Shown here piece by piece: positions 1-7,005 of a stretch of 12,562 nucleotides of DNA. Each line of letters starts with the position of its first letter. Position 1 is the stretch's first letter. This stretch comes from Rubrimonas sp036788415 (lineage in GTDB: Bacteria > Pseudomonadota > Alphaproteobacteria > Rhodobacterales > Rhodobacteraceae): positions 1 to 12,562 of the forward strand of contig NZ_DAIQNN010000080.1 of the NCBI RefSeq assembly GCF_036788415.1, given 5' to 3'. Position numbers and translations under genes: made by a program. The notes under the pieces were generated by a model, which had not been told where the DNA came from, made no database searches, and saw nothing but the letters and a program-made list of their open reading frames with translations.

Positions 1-2
1 TC

Positions 3-188
3 GTCTGGGAGGCGCTCCGCGACTACTGCCGCGAGACCGTCACCCTCGCCGCCGGCAAGCTCCAGCCCGGCGCCGTGCTGGGCAGGATCACCGCCAGCGG
101 CAAGTACGCCGCCCACGATCCCGCCACCTCGGATGGCGCCGAGACCGCCGCGCGGGTCGTGGAGAGAAGACGGCGAAAATGGTTGTAG
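3..188 (+). pseudogene. Truncated phage head decoration protein (HDPD / gpD-like), start outside window
   Basis: The reading frame enters from the left edge and ends at a TAG at 186-188. It contains the run VTLAAGKLQPGAVLGRITAS followed by GKYAAHDPATSDGAETAA. This is the recognisable core of the bacteriophage lambda D-like head decoration family (an AAG...L..G.VLG.ITASGKY..(Y/H)DP...DG.(Q/E)TAA pattern), which stabilises the expanded capsid in siphophages. After that the family normally continues for about 40 more residues (the next strand and a hydrophobic carboxyl end). Here the sequence turns into basic residues (VVERRRRKWL) and stops, so the gene appears broken at about 160-165. Its amino end is outside the window. 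It is most likely the edge of a decayed prophage. No other phage gene can be seen in the window. Confidence 0.75.
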
Positions 189-377
189 AAATCCCGCCGT
201 CGCCTCGGCGGCGAAGCGGGCAACCGCGCCGTGGGCGCAAGCTTCCAACCCGGTGCGCTGCGGCTTCCGGGCCGACGCGGCCTCGACCCTGGTCTGCGGG
301 GCAGCAATCAGGAATGCGGAGGACGGCTGCCATTGGTCGGATATGCGCGCGTCTGGCAACGCCGAAGCGATGGAATG
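189..377. other. Non-coding junction between phage remnant and phn cluster 1
   Basis: No convincing gene lies between the phage fragment and the stop codon of the last permease gene of cluster 1. Two short G+C-rich inverted repeats (194-211, stem CCGCCG; 270-282, stem GGCCG) lack a T-run and do not make a good terminator. At 333-353 one + strand frame reads LVGYARV, which is like the amino end of serine recombinases, but nothing homologous follows in frame. This is probably the scar where phage DNA and chromosomal DNA meet. Confidence 0.4.
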
Positions 378-1202
378 TCAGCGCGCGTCGCCGATGAGAC
401 GCGCCCGCAGCCGCCCGCTCGCCGCGTCGATCAGCGCGACGGTGACGAGGATCATCAGCACGATGGCGGCGACTTCGCGCCACGCGCTCAGCATCATCCG
501 ATCCATCAGGAAGAATCCGATCCCACCCGCCCCGACCACGCCGAGGATCGTCGCCGAGCGGACATTGGATTCGAGGAAATAGAGCGCGTTGCCGAGCAGC
601 ACCGGGAACACCTGCGGAAGCGCCGCGAAGCGCGCGACCCCGACCGGCCCGGCCCCGGTCGCGCGCACGCCGCGCATCTGCTCGCGGTCGACGTTCTCAA
701 GCGCCTCGGAGGTCAGCTTCGTCAGCACGGCGGTGTCGTTGACGGCGATGGCGAGGATGCCTGCGAAGGGCCCGAGCCCCACCACGGAGACGAAGAAGAT
801 CGCCCAGATCAGCGCGTCGAGCCCGCGCACCACATCCGAGCTTCGCCGCACCAGAAACCGCACCGGCCCGAACGGCATGATGGTGCGCGCGCCCATCAGC
901 CCCAGCGGGATCGACAGCAGGGCGGCGATCAGCGTGCCGAGAAACGCCATCGCCAGCGTCTCGCCGATGGCCCCGAGATAGACCCAAGCCTGCCCTTTCA
1001 GCGAGGGCGGGACCATCAGCGCGAAGGTGGCGCCGAGGCGCGAGACGCCCGTCGACAGCCGCTCCCAGCCGAAGCCGAGCGTGCTGAGACCCCACAGAAA
1101 CAGCGCCGCCGTCAGAACCGCCGCCGCCCGGCGCGCCCAGGCGCGAGGCCCTTGCGGCGGGAACAGCTCCGGGCGCGCGGCGCGCCAGCGCCCGGACGTC
1201 AT
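378..1202 (-). CDS. phnE: PhnE-type ABC permease, second of pair, cluster 1
   Basis: This is an inner-membrane permease (274 aa) of the phosphonate/phosphate-type ABC importer, and the last gene of cluster 1. Hydrophobic segments lie near residues 26-44, 83-108, 129-155, 200-225 and 244-262. The cytoplasmic EAA-type coupling loop that docks on the ATPase is at about 167-200 (ENVDREQMRGVRATGAGP), followed by the PhnE signature SATILGVVGAGGIG at 216-229. Its ATG overlaps the stop of the preceding phnE as ATGA (4 bases), so translation is coupled. It belongs to the subtype with FF(V/I)SVVGLGPFAG and a non-GQEL carboxyl half. It is closest to the 4422-5306 protein rather than to its own operon partner, so each importer probably uses one permease of each subtype as a heterodimer, as in Sinorhizobium PhoE/PhoT. 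Transported compound unknown: phosphonate, phosphate or a phosphate ester. Confidence 0.9.
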   Translation of the reverse strand: MTSGRWRAARPELFPPQGPRAWARRAAAVLTAALFLWGLSTLGFGWERLSTGVSRLGATFALMVPPSLKGQAWVYLGAIGETLAMAFLGTLIAALLSIPLGLMGARTIMPFGPVRFLVRRSSDVVRGLDALIWAIFFVSVVGLGPFAGILAIAVNDTAVLTKLTSEALENVDREQMRGVRATGAGPVGVARFAALPQVFPVLLGNALYFLESNVRSATILGVVGAGGIGFFLMDRMMLSAWREVAAIVLMILVTVALIDAASGRLRARLIGDAR

Positions 1203-2071
1203 CGCGCGCTCAGCGCGTCGGCGCCGATCAGCCGCCCGCGCGCCCAGGTCGAGGCCGCGTCCACTGCGACGACTGCGCCGATCAGCATCAGCGCGATGGC
1301 CGAGGCGTCAGTCAGATTGAACTGCTTGATCGCGCCGTAAAGCTCCTGCCCGATGCCGCCCGCGCCGACGAAGCCGAGCACCGAGGCCGCCCGCACGTTG
1401 ATCTCGAAGCGCAGCAGCGCGTAGCCAAGATAATCCGGCGCGACCTGCGGCGTCGCGCCCCAGACCATGATCTGCGCCCAGCTCGCCCCGGTGGCCCGCA
1501 CGCCGCGAAGTTGCTCCGGGTCGGCGTTCTCGGCGACGTCGGCGAACAGCTTGCCGAGCGCCCCGAAGCTGTGCAGCGCGATGGCGAGCACGCCGGCCAG
1601 CGGCCCGATCCCGAAGGCGTAGACGAACAGCACGGCGAAGACGAGTTCGGGCACGGTCCGCGCGACCTCAAGCGCCCGCCGCGCGCCGAAACGGGCCCAG
1701 GGCGAAGGGGCGAGGTTTCGCGCGGCGAGAAACGAAAACGCGTAGGCCCCCGCCGCGCCGAACAGCGTCGCGTAGACCGCGATCAGGATCGTCTGCCAGA
1801 GCGCCGCCGCCCAGGAACCGAGGTTCCAGTACCAGCGCGCCATGTCGGCGGCGAAGGTCTCGACCGACAGCTGCGGGACCATCCGCCCGAAATAGCTCCC
1901 GAACCGCGGCAGGCGGTCCCACAGCCGCGCCAAATCGACTTCGCCGAGAATGGCGGCGCCCCAGATCGCCGCCGCCATCAGACCGAGGCCCAGCGCCCAG
2001 CTCAGCCTCGCCCGACGCCGCTCCGCCGCCCAGGCTTCGGCGAAGCGGGCGCGATGGACGAGCGCGCTCAC
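1199..2071 (-). CDS. phnE: PhnE-type ABC permease, first of pair, cluster 1
   Basis: A 290-aa inner-membrane permease of the PhnE family. The open frame extends further upstream inside phnC. The GTG at 2071 is chosen because it overlaps the phnC stop as GTGA, gives a normal PhnE length, and is followed by the usual basic amino end and first membrane helix (about 24-43). Further hydrophobic segments are near 89-117, 141-168, 207-222 and 256-275. The coupling loop is at 179-211 (ENADPEQLRGVRATGAS), then VLGFVGAGGIGQELYGAIKQF at 231-251. The GQEL...I(K/R)QF end marks the same subtype as the 5303-6178 permease. It would form the channel with the 378-1202 permease. Confidence 0.9.
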   Translation of the reverse strand: MSALVHRARFAEAWAAERRRARLSWALGLGLMAAAIWGAAILGEVDLARLWDRLPRFGSYFGRMVPQLSVETFAADMARWYWNLGSWAAALWQTILIAVYATLFGAAGAYAFSFLAARNLAPSPWARFGARRALEVARTVPELVFAVLFVYAFGIGPLAGVLAIALHSFGALGKLFADVAENADPEQLRGVRATGASWAQIMVWGATPQVAPDYLGYALLRFEINVRAASVLGFVGAGGIGQELYGAIKQFNLTDASAIALMLIGAVVAVDAASTWARGRLIGADALSAR

Positions 2072-2826
2072 GCAGCCTCCTGCAGGGCGGCGCGGCTGCC
2101 GTAGATCGCAAGCAGCGCCGCCTCGTCGAGCGCGCCGACCGGGCCGTCGAACACCACCCGTCCCTGCGACAGCCCGATCACCCGGTCGCACCACGCCCGC
2201 GTCAGCGGCACGGAATGGAGGTTGCAGATCACGGTGATCCCGCGCGCGCGGTTGATCTGCCGCAGCGCCTCCATCACCCCTTCGGCGTTGAGAGGGTCGA
2301 GCGAGGCGACGGGCTCGTCGGCCAGGATGATCCGCGGCTCCTGCACCAGCGCGCGGGCGATGGCGACGCGCTGCTGCTGGCCGCCCGAAAGCTGGTCGGC
2401 GCGCTTGAGCGCGTGCGCGTCCATCCCCAGCGCCGCCAGCGCGTCGATGGCCGCGTCGCGGTCGGCGTCGGAGAACCAGCCGAGCAGCTTGGGCGCGCGC
2501 GGCGGAAAGTCGAGCCGCCCGGTCAGCACGTTGGTCAGCACGTTCAGCCGCTGCACGAGATTGAAGCGCTGGAAGATCATCGCCGTGCGCCGTCGCCAGG
2601 CGCGCAGCTCCGCACCGCGCAGCTTCGCGATGTCGCGCCCTTCGCTCAGGATCTCGCCTTCGGTCGGGTCGATCAGGCGGTTGATCATGTTGAGCAGGGT
2701 GGACTTGCCGGCCCCTGACCGCCCGATCACCGCGACCATCTCGCCCTGCGCGACCGTCAGCGACACCTCGCTGACGGCCATGCTTTCGCCGAAGCGCCGG
2801 CCGACCCGGCGCAGCGCCAGCGTCAC
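2068..2826 (-). CDS. phnC: PhnC-type ABC transporter ATPase, cluster 1
   Basis: This is the ATP-hydrolysing subunit (252 aa) driving the cluster 1 importer at the inner face of the membrane. All nucleotide-binding motifs are intact: Walker A GRSGAGKST (35-43), Q-loop in MIFQRFNLV (83-91), signature LSGGQQQR (146-153), Walker B RIILADEP (165-172) and the switch histidine in CNLHSV (H204). The CNLH form of the H-loop and the R-x-N-VL-N-VLTGRL stretch after the Q-loop are typical of PhnC, not of PstB. The frame is open well into phnD. GTG at 2826 is chosen because it overlaps the phnD stop as GTGA and places Walker A at the family's usual position. A possible ribosome site (AGGCGGA) lies just upstream, inside phnD. 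Confidence 0.93.
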   Translation of the reverse strand: MTLALRRVGRRFGESMAVSEVSLTVAQGEMVAVIGRSGAGKSTLLNMINRLIDPTEGEILSEGRDIAKLRGAELRAWRRRTAMIFQRFNLVQRLNVLTNVLTGRLDFPPRAPKLLGWFSDADRDAAIDALAALGMDAHALKRADQLSGGQQQRVAIARALVQEPRIILADEPVASLDPLNAEGVMEALRQINRARGITVICNLHSVPLTRAWCDRVIGLSQGRVVFDGPVGALDEAALLAIYGSRAALQEAA

Positions 2827-3737
2827 TGGCGCTTTTCCGCCTGACGGATCGCGATGAAGGGCTCGTAGGCCTCGGGCTGCACCAGCGCGAAGCCGCCGAA
2901 CACGTCCTTGGTCACCACCTCGAACACGTCCGGCGCGCTGTAGCGCATGTTGACGAAGCACTCCGACAGCTTGGCCTTCATGTCCGCCGGATAGCTCTTG
3001 CGGGTGGTGAAGGGCGCGTTCGGCACCATTTCGGATTCGTGGATGAAGCGGATGTCCTCGAGCTTGATCAGGCCGTTGCCCGCGGCGCGCGTGTGCGAAC
3101 CCGCCTGCGGCGAGTAATACCAATTGGTCGTCGCGTCGATATTGCCCTGCACCACCGAGACGAGGCCGTTGTCATGGCTGCCGGTCTGCACCAGAGCGCC
3201 GAAATGGATCGGCTCGTTGGCCGCGTTCACATAGCCGATCTCGCGGAAATACTGCATCGGCAGCACGAATCCTGACGTCGACGTCGGAGTGCCCCAGCCC
3301 AGCGTCTTGCCCTTGAGGTCTTCGAGAGTCTGATAGGGGCTGTCGGCCTTGACCGCGATCACCCATTTGTAGCCGAGATCGTTCTGCGGCGAGACGTCCA
3401 TGGCGATCGGCTCGACATCGCCGTCGGTCAGGTCGTGGACGATGGCGTATTGCGCCGGGCCGTACCAGGCGAGCTGCACGTCGCCCTGCACCATCGACTC
3501 GATGATCGCCGAATAGTCGTTGCCGATGCGGACTTCGACGTTCTCGATCCCGAGGCACTGTGCGAGATAGGGGGCCATCGCGCCCCAGCGCTGGGCGGCG
3601 CTCTGCTGGTTCTCGCCGGTGGAAAGGCCGAAAGTGAGCGTCGAGAAGGTCTCGCGCCAGTTCTCCTGCGCGGCGGCGGGGAGAGCGATCAGAACGGCGA
3701 GCGCGGCGGCGGCGGCGCGGTGGGCGGTTTGGGTCAT
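2823..3737 (-). CDS. phnD: PhnD-type periplasmic binding protein, cluster 1
   Basis: This is the periplasmic ligand-binding protein (304 aa) for the cluster 1 importer. The ATG at 3737 is preceded by GGAG and starts a clear signal peptide: MTQTAHR, a hydrophobic Ala/Leu-rich stretch, and a likely cleavage after AAAQ (residue 24). The phosphonate/phosphite-binding family signature is seen as TPTSTSGFVLP (150-160); its Ser/Thr pair binds the phospho group. AWYGPAQYAIV (90-100) and TGSHDNGLVSVVQGNIDA (185-202) are also typical, the latter carrying the pocket histidine H188. Cys62 and Cys260 could form a disulfide. It heads the operon D-C-E-E, and a weak Pho-box-like repeat lies about 67 bases upstream. 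Homologues bind 2-aminoethylphosphonate, methylphosphonate, phosphite or phosphate, so the ligand cannot be read off. Confidence 0.92.
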   Translation of the reverse strand: MTQTAHRAAAAALAVLIALPAAAQENWRETFSTLTFGLSTGENQQSAAQRWGAMAPYLAQCLGIENVEVRIGNDYSAIIESMVQGDVQLAWYGPAQYAIVHDLTDGDVEPIAMDVSPQNDLGYKWVIAVKADSPYQTLEDLKGKTLGWGTPTSTSGFVLPMQYFREIGYVNAANEPIHFGALVQTGSHDNGLVSVVQGNIDATTNWYYSPQAGSHTRAAGNGLIKLEDIRFIHESEMVPNAPFTTRKSYPADMKAKLSECFVNMRYSAPDVFEVVTKDVFGGFALVQPEAYEPFIAIRQAEKRQ

Positions 3738-3803
3738 GTCGGTCTCCGGTCTGGCGCCGCGGCTCCACGGCGATCTGCGTCTGTTTCGCGTTAGCCCGGT
3801 TGC

Positions 3804-3821
3804 GCGACATGTCGGCGACAC
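3804..3821 (-). promoter_or_regulatory. Possible weak Pho box upstream of cluster 1 phnD
   Basis: Read on the - strand, this is GTGTCGC-CGAC-ATGTCGC: two 7-base units sharing TGTCGC, spaced by 4 bases. That is the 11-base period of a PhoB-binding Pho box (consensus CTGTCAT-N4-CTGTCAT). Each unit matches the consensus at only 4 of 7 positions. It ends 66 bases before the phnD ATG. No good -10 hexamer is seen 10 bases downstream (TAACGC). The same bases contain the 10-bp palindrome CGACATGTCG (3805-3814), which could be an alternative explanation. The rest of the 199-base gap 3738-3936 shows no gene and no T-run terminator. Confidence 0.35.
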
Positions 3822-3936
3822 CGGCGCGGCAGTTTCTCGGAGCTTGCCCGGCGGAGGCCGAAGGCCGCGCCGCGCCCGATCGCGAGTTGCGCGCCCGCAG
3901 CCGGCGATGCGCCGTGCGCCGACGCTGCGGCGAAGG

Positions 3937-4425
3937 TCATTTCTCCTCGCCCCCGAGGAAATCGCGCTGCGCCGCCGTCTCGGGCTGCGAACCCGCCGCG
4001 CGCACGCGCGCCGCCGCCTCGTCCGCATCGAGTCCGAGCGCCTGAAGGACGCGCTGCGCCGCCAGTCCGGTGCGGCCGATCCCCGCCGCGCAATGGATGG
4101 CGACGGTCTCGCCGCGACGCAGCGACCCGGCCAGGTCCTCGACGAAGGCTGCGAAAGCCGCCGGGTCCGCAGGCGCGCCATAGTCGCGCACCGGGTGGTC
4201 GATCACCGGGAAAGGCAGCGCGCCGGACGCGCGCGCCGCGGCGTAGTCCGGCGACTTGAGCGCGATCTCCGCCGGATCTGCGAGCGACGCCACGCGCGAG
4301 ACGCCCGCCGCGGCGGCGCTGGCGAGAAACGTCGGCAGCGGGTCGAAGCGGCCCGGCATCGCCGACAGCAGCAGCCGGCCGGGCGCCCCGGGGGGCAGGG
4401 CGACGGGGCGCAGCGGGGCCTTCAC
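3937..4425 (-). CDS. Tyrosine/dual-specificity phosphatase-fold protein coupled to phn cluster 2
   Basis: A small cytosolic cysteine phosphatase (162 aa, no signal peptide or membrane segment). The active-site P-loop is HCAAGIGRTG (111-120), a full HCxxGxxR(S/T)G motif with nucleophile C112 and phosphate-binding R118. The likely general acid is D81 in the loop RDYGAP (80-85), and the early LLLSAMPGR stretch (18-26) is typical of this small-PTP group. The gene starts with GTG at 4425, overlapping the stop of the upstream phnE as GTGA, so it is the fifth gene of the cluster 2 operon and translationally coupled to the permease. Members of this fold act on phosphoproteins, phosphoinositides, inositol phosphates or nucleotides. 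Operon position suggests a phosphate ester linked to the importer, or a regulatory role. Function not established. Confidence 0.85.
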   Translation of the reverse strand: MKAPLRPVALPPGAPGRLLLSAMPGRFDPLPTFLASAAAAGVSRVASLADPAEIALKSPDYAAARASGALPFPVIDHPVRDYGAPADPAAFAAFVEDLAGSLRRGETVAIHCAAGIGRTGLAAQRVLQALGLDADEAAARVRAAGSQPETAAQRDFLGGEEK

Positions 4426-5306
4426 GGGCGGCCTCGCGCGGGGTCTGCGACAATGCGCAAGCGGATCTCCTTGGACAGGGCGTCGAGCAGGGCGACGGCG
4501 ATCAGGATGACGAGGATGATGAACGCCGCCTCGGGCCAGTCGCCGGCGCGGATGCGCTCCGACAGCAGCATCCCGATCCCGCCTGCGCCGACCACTCCGA
4601 GGATCGAGGCCGAGCGCACATTGCCTTCGAAATAGAACAGCGCGTGCGACAGGATGACCGGAAGCACCTGCGGCAGATAGCCGAGCCAGGCGGTCTGCAC
4701 CGGCCCCGCGCCGGTGGCGCGCACCCCCTCCACCTGCTCGACCTCGGCGTTCTCGATCGCCTCGGCGTAGAGTTTGGACAGCGAGCCGATGTCGCCGGCG
4801 GCCAGCGCCAGCATCCCCGCGAACGGGCCGAGGCCGACCACCGAGATGAAGAACAGCGCCCAGACGAGCGAGTCTATGGCCCTGCCCGAATCGAACAGCC
4901 GCCGCAGCGAGAAATGCGCCAGCGCGTTCGTCACGACGTTGCGCGCCCCGAGAAACCCCAGCGGCAGCGACAGGGTCGAGGACAGAAGGGTGCCGAGAAA
5001 CGCCATCGCGACAGTCTCGAGCATGGCCCGGGCGATGTCGCCGGGATAGCCGCCAGGGCTCGGCGGAACCATCAGGGCGATCAGGAACCCCAGCCTACCG
5101 AGGCCGTCCCAGAGTTGCGCGAAGCCCAGATCGAGCCGCCAGATCGCGAAGGCGGTGACGGATGCGACCAGCGCAAGCCCGCCCCACGCCCGCAGCCGCG
5201 CGCCGGGGCGCGGGCGGAAGGCCTCGGGCGCGCGGACGCGGGCGTGGGCGATGCGGGCGCGGGCGATGCGGGCGGCGACGTCCGCGGGCAGGGGCCGATC
5301 GCTCAT
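4422..5306 (-). CDS. phnE: PhnE-type ABC permease, second of pair, cluster 2
   Basis: A 294-aa inner-membrane permease, paralogous to 378-1202. Its ATG overlaps the preceding phnE stop as ATGA, and its own stop overlaps the phosphatase GTG. The first 40 residues are unusually Ala/Arg-rich, partly because of a 15-bp tandem duplication in the DNA. Hydrophobic segments lie near 41-56, 98-121, 147-171, 212-226 and 260-276. The coupling loop is at 182-215 (EAIENAEVEQVEGVRATGAG), followed by SASILGVVGAGGIGMLLSERI at 232-252. It is expected to pair with the 5303-6178 permease and dock on the cluster 2 ATPase. Confidence 0.9.
   Translation of the reverse strand: MSDRPLPADVAARIARARIAHARVRAPEAFRPRPGARLRAWGGLALVASVTAFAIWRLDLGFAQLWDGLGRLGFLIALMVPPSPGGYPGDIARAMLETVAMAFLGTLLSSTLSLPLGFLGARNVVTNALAHFSLRRLFDSGRAIDSLVWALFFISVVGLGPFAGMLALAAGDIGSLSKLYAEAIENAEVEQVEGVRATGAGPVQTAWLGYLPQVLPVILSHALFYFEGNVRSASILGVVGAGGIGMLLSERIRAGDWPEAAFIILVILIAVALLDALSKEIRLRIVADPARGRP
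5246..5275 (-). repeat. Tandem 15-bp duplication inside phnE amino end
   Basis: Two adjacent 15-base units (GGGCGATGCGGGCGC on the + strand, 14 of 15 identical in the second copy) keep the reading frame. On the - strand they encode the repeated residues ARIARARIAH near residues 11-22 of the cluster 2 phnE. This is a simple in-frame slippage-type duplication in a basic leader, with no obvious effect on the membrane domain. Confidence 0.7.
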
Positions 5307-6178
5307 CGCTCCGCTCCGATCAGGCTGCAGCGCAAGCGCTCGCAGATCATGTCGATGGCGGAGACCACGACGATCAGCATGATCACGATGGCGCTGATGT
5401 CCGTGAAGATGAACTGGCGGATCACGAAGAACAGCTCCTGCCCGATCCCGCCTGCGCCCACGAAGCCGATGATCGCGGCCGAGCGGACGTTGATCTCGAA
5501 ACGCAGCAGCGCGTAGCTGAGAAACATCGGCGCGACCTGCGGCGCCACGCCGTGAACCATGATCTGCGCCCATCCCGCGCCAGTCGACCGAACGCCGTCA
5601 AGCGACGCGGCGTCGACATTCTCGCATACCTCCGAGCACAGCTTGCCCAGCGCCCCGGCGGAATGCACCGCGATGGCGAGGATGCCGGCGAGCGGCCCGA
5701 GCCCGAAGGCGTAGACGAAGATCAGCGCGTAGACGATCTCGGGGACGGCGCGCCACAACTCGAACAGCCGCCGCGTCAGGAAATAGGCCCAGCGCGTCGG
5801 CGCGAGCGTGCGGGCCCCGACGAAGGCGAGAGGCAAGGCGACCGCGCAGCCGAGCAGCGTGGCGAGCCAGCCCATCAGCAGCGTCTGCAGCAGCATGTCC
5901 GCCCAGCGCCCGAAGCCCCAGAACCAGTTCGCAAGATCCGCGCCGAGCGTGGCGAGCCGCAGCGGCGGAATGGTGCGGTCGATGTAGCGCCAAAGCCCCG
6001 CCGGCACGTCCGGCAGCGCGTCGAGCCGGACTTCCGAAGCGACGCCCGACAGCAGGACCGCCGCGAGAAAGGGCGCTCCCCACAGCGCCATGCGCCGCCG
6101 ATCTGCGCGCCGCGCCTGCGCTTCGCGCAGTCGGAACGCAGCCCACGCCGCCGACCCCGGCGCGTCCGCCTCAGCCAT
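5303..6178 (-). CDS. phnE: PhnE-type ABC permease, first of pair, cluster 2
   Basis: A 291-aa inner-membrane permease. The ATG at 6178 overlaps the end of phnC by 8 bases and is preferred to further upstream starts inside phnC, because it gives the family length with a basic leader (RLREAQARRADRRR) before the first helix (about 31-48). Other hydrophobic segments lie near 96-121, 147-172, 208-224 and 258-277. The coupling loop is at 183-215, followed by IIGFVGAGGIGQELFFVIRQF (236-256), the same subtype as 1199-2071. The periplasmic stretch WRYIDRTIPPLRL (63-75) is useful because the phnE relic at 9316-9501 breaks exactly after its equivalent (WRTVPG). Confidence 0.9.
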   Translation of the reverse strand: MAEADAPGSAAWAAFRLREAQARRADRRRMALWGAPFLAAVLLSGVASEVRLDALPDVPAGLWRYIDRTIPPLRLATLGADLANWFWGFGRWADMLLQTLLMGWLATLLGCAVALPLAFVGARTLAPTRWAYFLTRRLFELWRAVPEIVYALIFVYAFGLGPLAGILAIAVHSAGALGKLCSEVCENVDAASLDGVRSTGAGWAQIMVHGVAPQVAPMFLSYALLRFEINVRSAAIIGFVGAGGIGQELFFVIRQFIFTDISAIVIMLIVVVSAIDMICERLRCSLIGAER

Positions 6179-6953
6179 GAGGCCCCGGAGGCGCAGCGGC
6201 GGCGCCCTCCGCCTCGGGACCCAGGCCGTAGATCGCGCGCAGCCGCGCCGGGTCGAGCGAGCCGGGCGGGCCGTCATGGACCACGCGACCGTGCAGCATC
6301 CCGATGATCCGGTCGCAATAGGCGCGCGCCGCGTCGAGCGTATGAAGATTGCAGATCACGGTGATGCCGTCCTCGCGGTTGATGCGCGCGAGCGTGTCCA
6401 TCACCATCGTCGCCGCGCGCGGGTCGAGCGAGGCGATCGGCTCGTCGGCGAGGATCAGCCGGGGCGCCTGCGCCAGCGCGCGCGCGATGGCGACGCGCTG
6501 CTGCTGGCCGCCCGACAGCTGGTCGGCGCGGTGCAGCGCGAAATCGGCCATGTCGAGCCGGTCGAGCGCCTCGACGGCCAGCGCCCTGTCCTCGACCGGA
6601 TAAATTCCGAGCAGCGAGGTGATCGTCGGCTGCGCGTTCAGCCGCCCCATCAGCACGTTGGCGAGCACGCTGCGCCGCTTCACCAGCCCGAACTGCTGGA
6701 AGATCATCGCGCACGCCCGCCTCCAGCGCAGCAGCGCCCGCCCGCGCAGCGCGGTGACGTCGACCCCGTCATGCAGGATGCGCCCTGCGCTGGGCTCGAC
6801 AAGTCGGTTGATCATGCGCAGCAGCGTCGACTTTCCCGCGCCGGACCGCCCGATCACCCCGACCATCTGGCCGTTCGGGATCGCGAGCGACACGTCGCTG
6901 ACTGCAGGCGCGTCGGCGCCGAACCGTTTGGTGAGCGCCTGCAGTTCCAGCAT
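6171..6953 (-). CDS. phnC: PhnC-type ABC transporter ATPase, cluster 2
   Basis: This is the ATPase subunit (260 aa) of the cluster 2 importer. It has Walker A GRSGAGKST (35-43), the Q-loop in MIFQQFGLV (83-91), signature LSGGQQQR (146-153), Walker B RLILADEP (165-172) and the switch histidine H204 in CNLHTL. The ATG at 6953 follows AGAGGGG at a good ribosome-binding distance. It is the only gene of the D-C-E-E operon not overlapped with its upstream neighbour: a 52-base gap with a strong stem-loop separates it from phnD. It has an Ala/Pro/Gly-rich tail (248-260) that cluster 1 PhnC lacks. The two phnC genes share a near-identical 47-bp stretch around the signature motif. Confidence 0.93.
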   Translation of the reverse strand: MLELQALTKRFGADAPAVSDVSLAIPNGQMVGVIGRSGAGKSTLLRMINRLVEPSAGRILHDGVDVTALRGRALLRWRRACAMIFQQFGLVKRRSVLANVLMGRLNAQPTITSLLGIYPVEDRALAVEALDRLDMADFALHRADQLSGGQQQRVAIARALAQAPRLILADEPIASLDPRAATMVMDTLARINREDGITVICNLHTLDAARAYCDRIIGMLHGRVVHDGPPGSLDPARLRAIYGLGPEAEGAAAAPPGPHG

Positions 6954-6973
6954 CGGCCAGCCCCTCTTGAAGC

Positions 6974-6997
6974 GCGCCGGCGGTCGCCCGCCGGCGC
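6974..6997 (-). promoter_or_regulatory. Intercistronic stem-loop between phnD and phnC, cluster 2
   Basis: On the transcribed - strand, GCGCCGGCGG, loop GCGA, CCGCCGGCGC form a perfect 10-bp all-G/C stem closed by a GNRA-type tetraloop. It begins 9 bases after the phnD stop and ends 20 bases before the phnC ATG. No T-run follows, so it is not a classical terminator. Such hairpins after binding-protein genes commonly protect the upstream message from 3' decay, so that binding protein is made in excess over membrane parts (known for malE-type operons; inferred here). Confidence 0.7.
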
Positions 6998-7005
6998 ACG
7001 CGGCG

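Noticed and set aside
270..282. GGCCG-CGT-CGGCC hairpin downstream of cluster 1 as a terminator
   Set aside because: The stem is only 5 bp with a 3-base loop, has no T-run and lies about 100 bases after the stop.
231..1340. Long + strand open frame (369 codons) opposite the two phnE genes of cluster 1
   Set aside because: Its Arg/Pro/His-rich composition and lack of any motif are those of an antisense shadow of G+C-rich coding DNA; the opposite strand has intact PhnE signatures.
2827..3123. Upstream extension of cluster 1 PhnC to 351 residues
   Set aside because: The extension is an out-of-frame reading of phnD; the GTGA overlap start gives the normal PhnC length.
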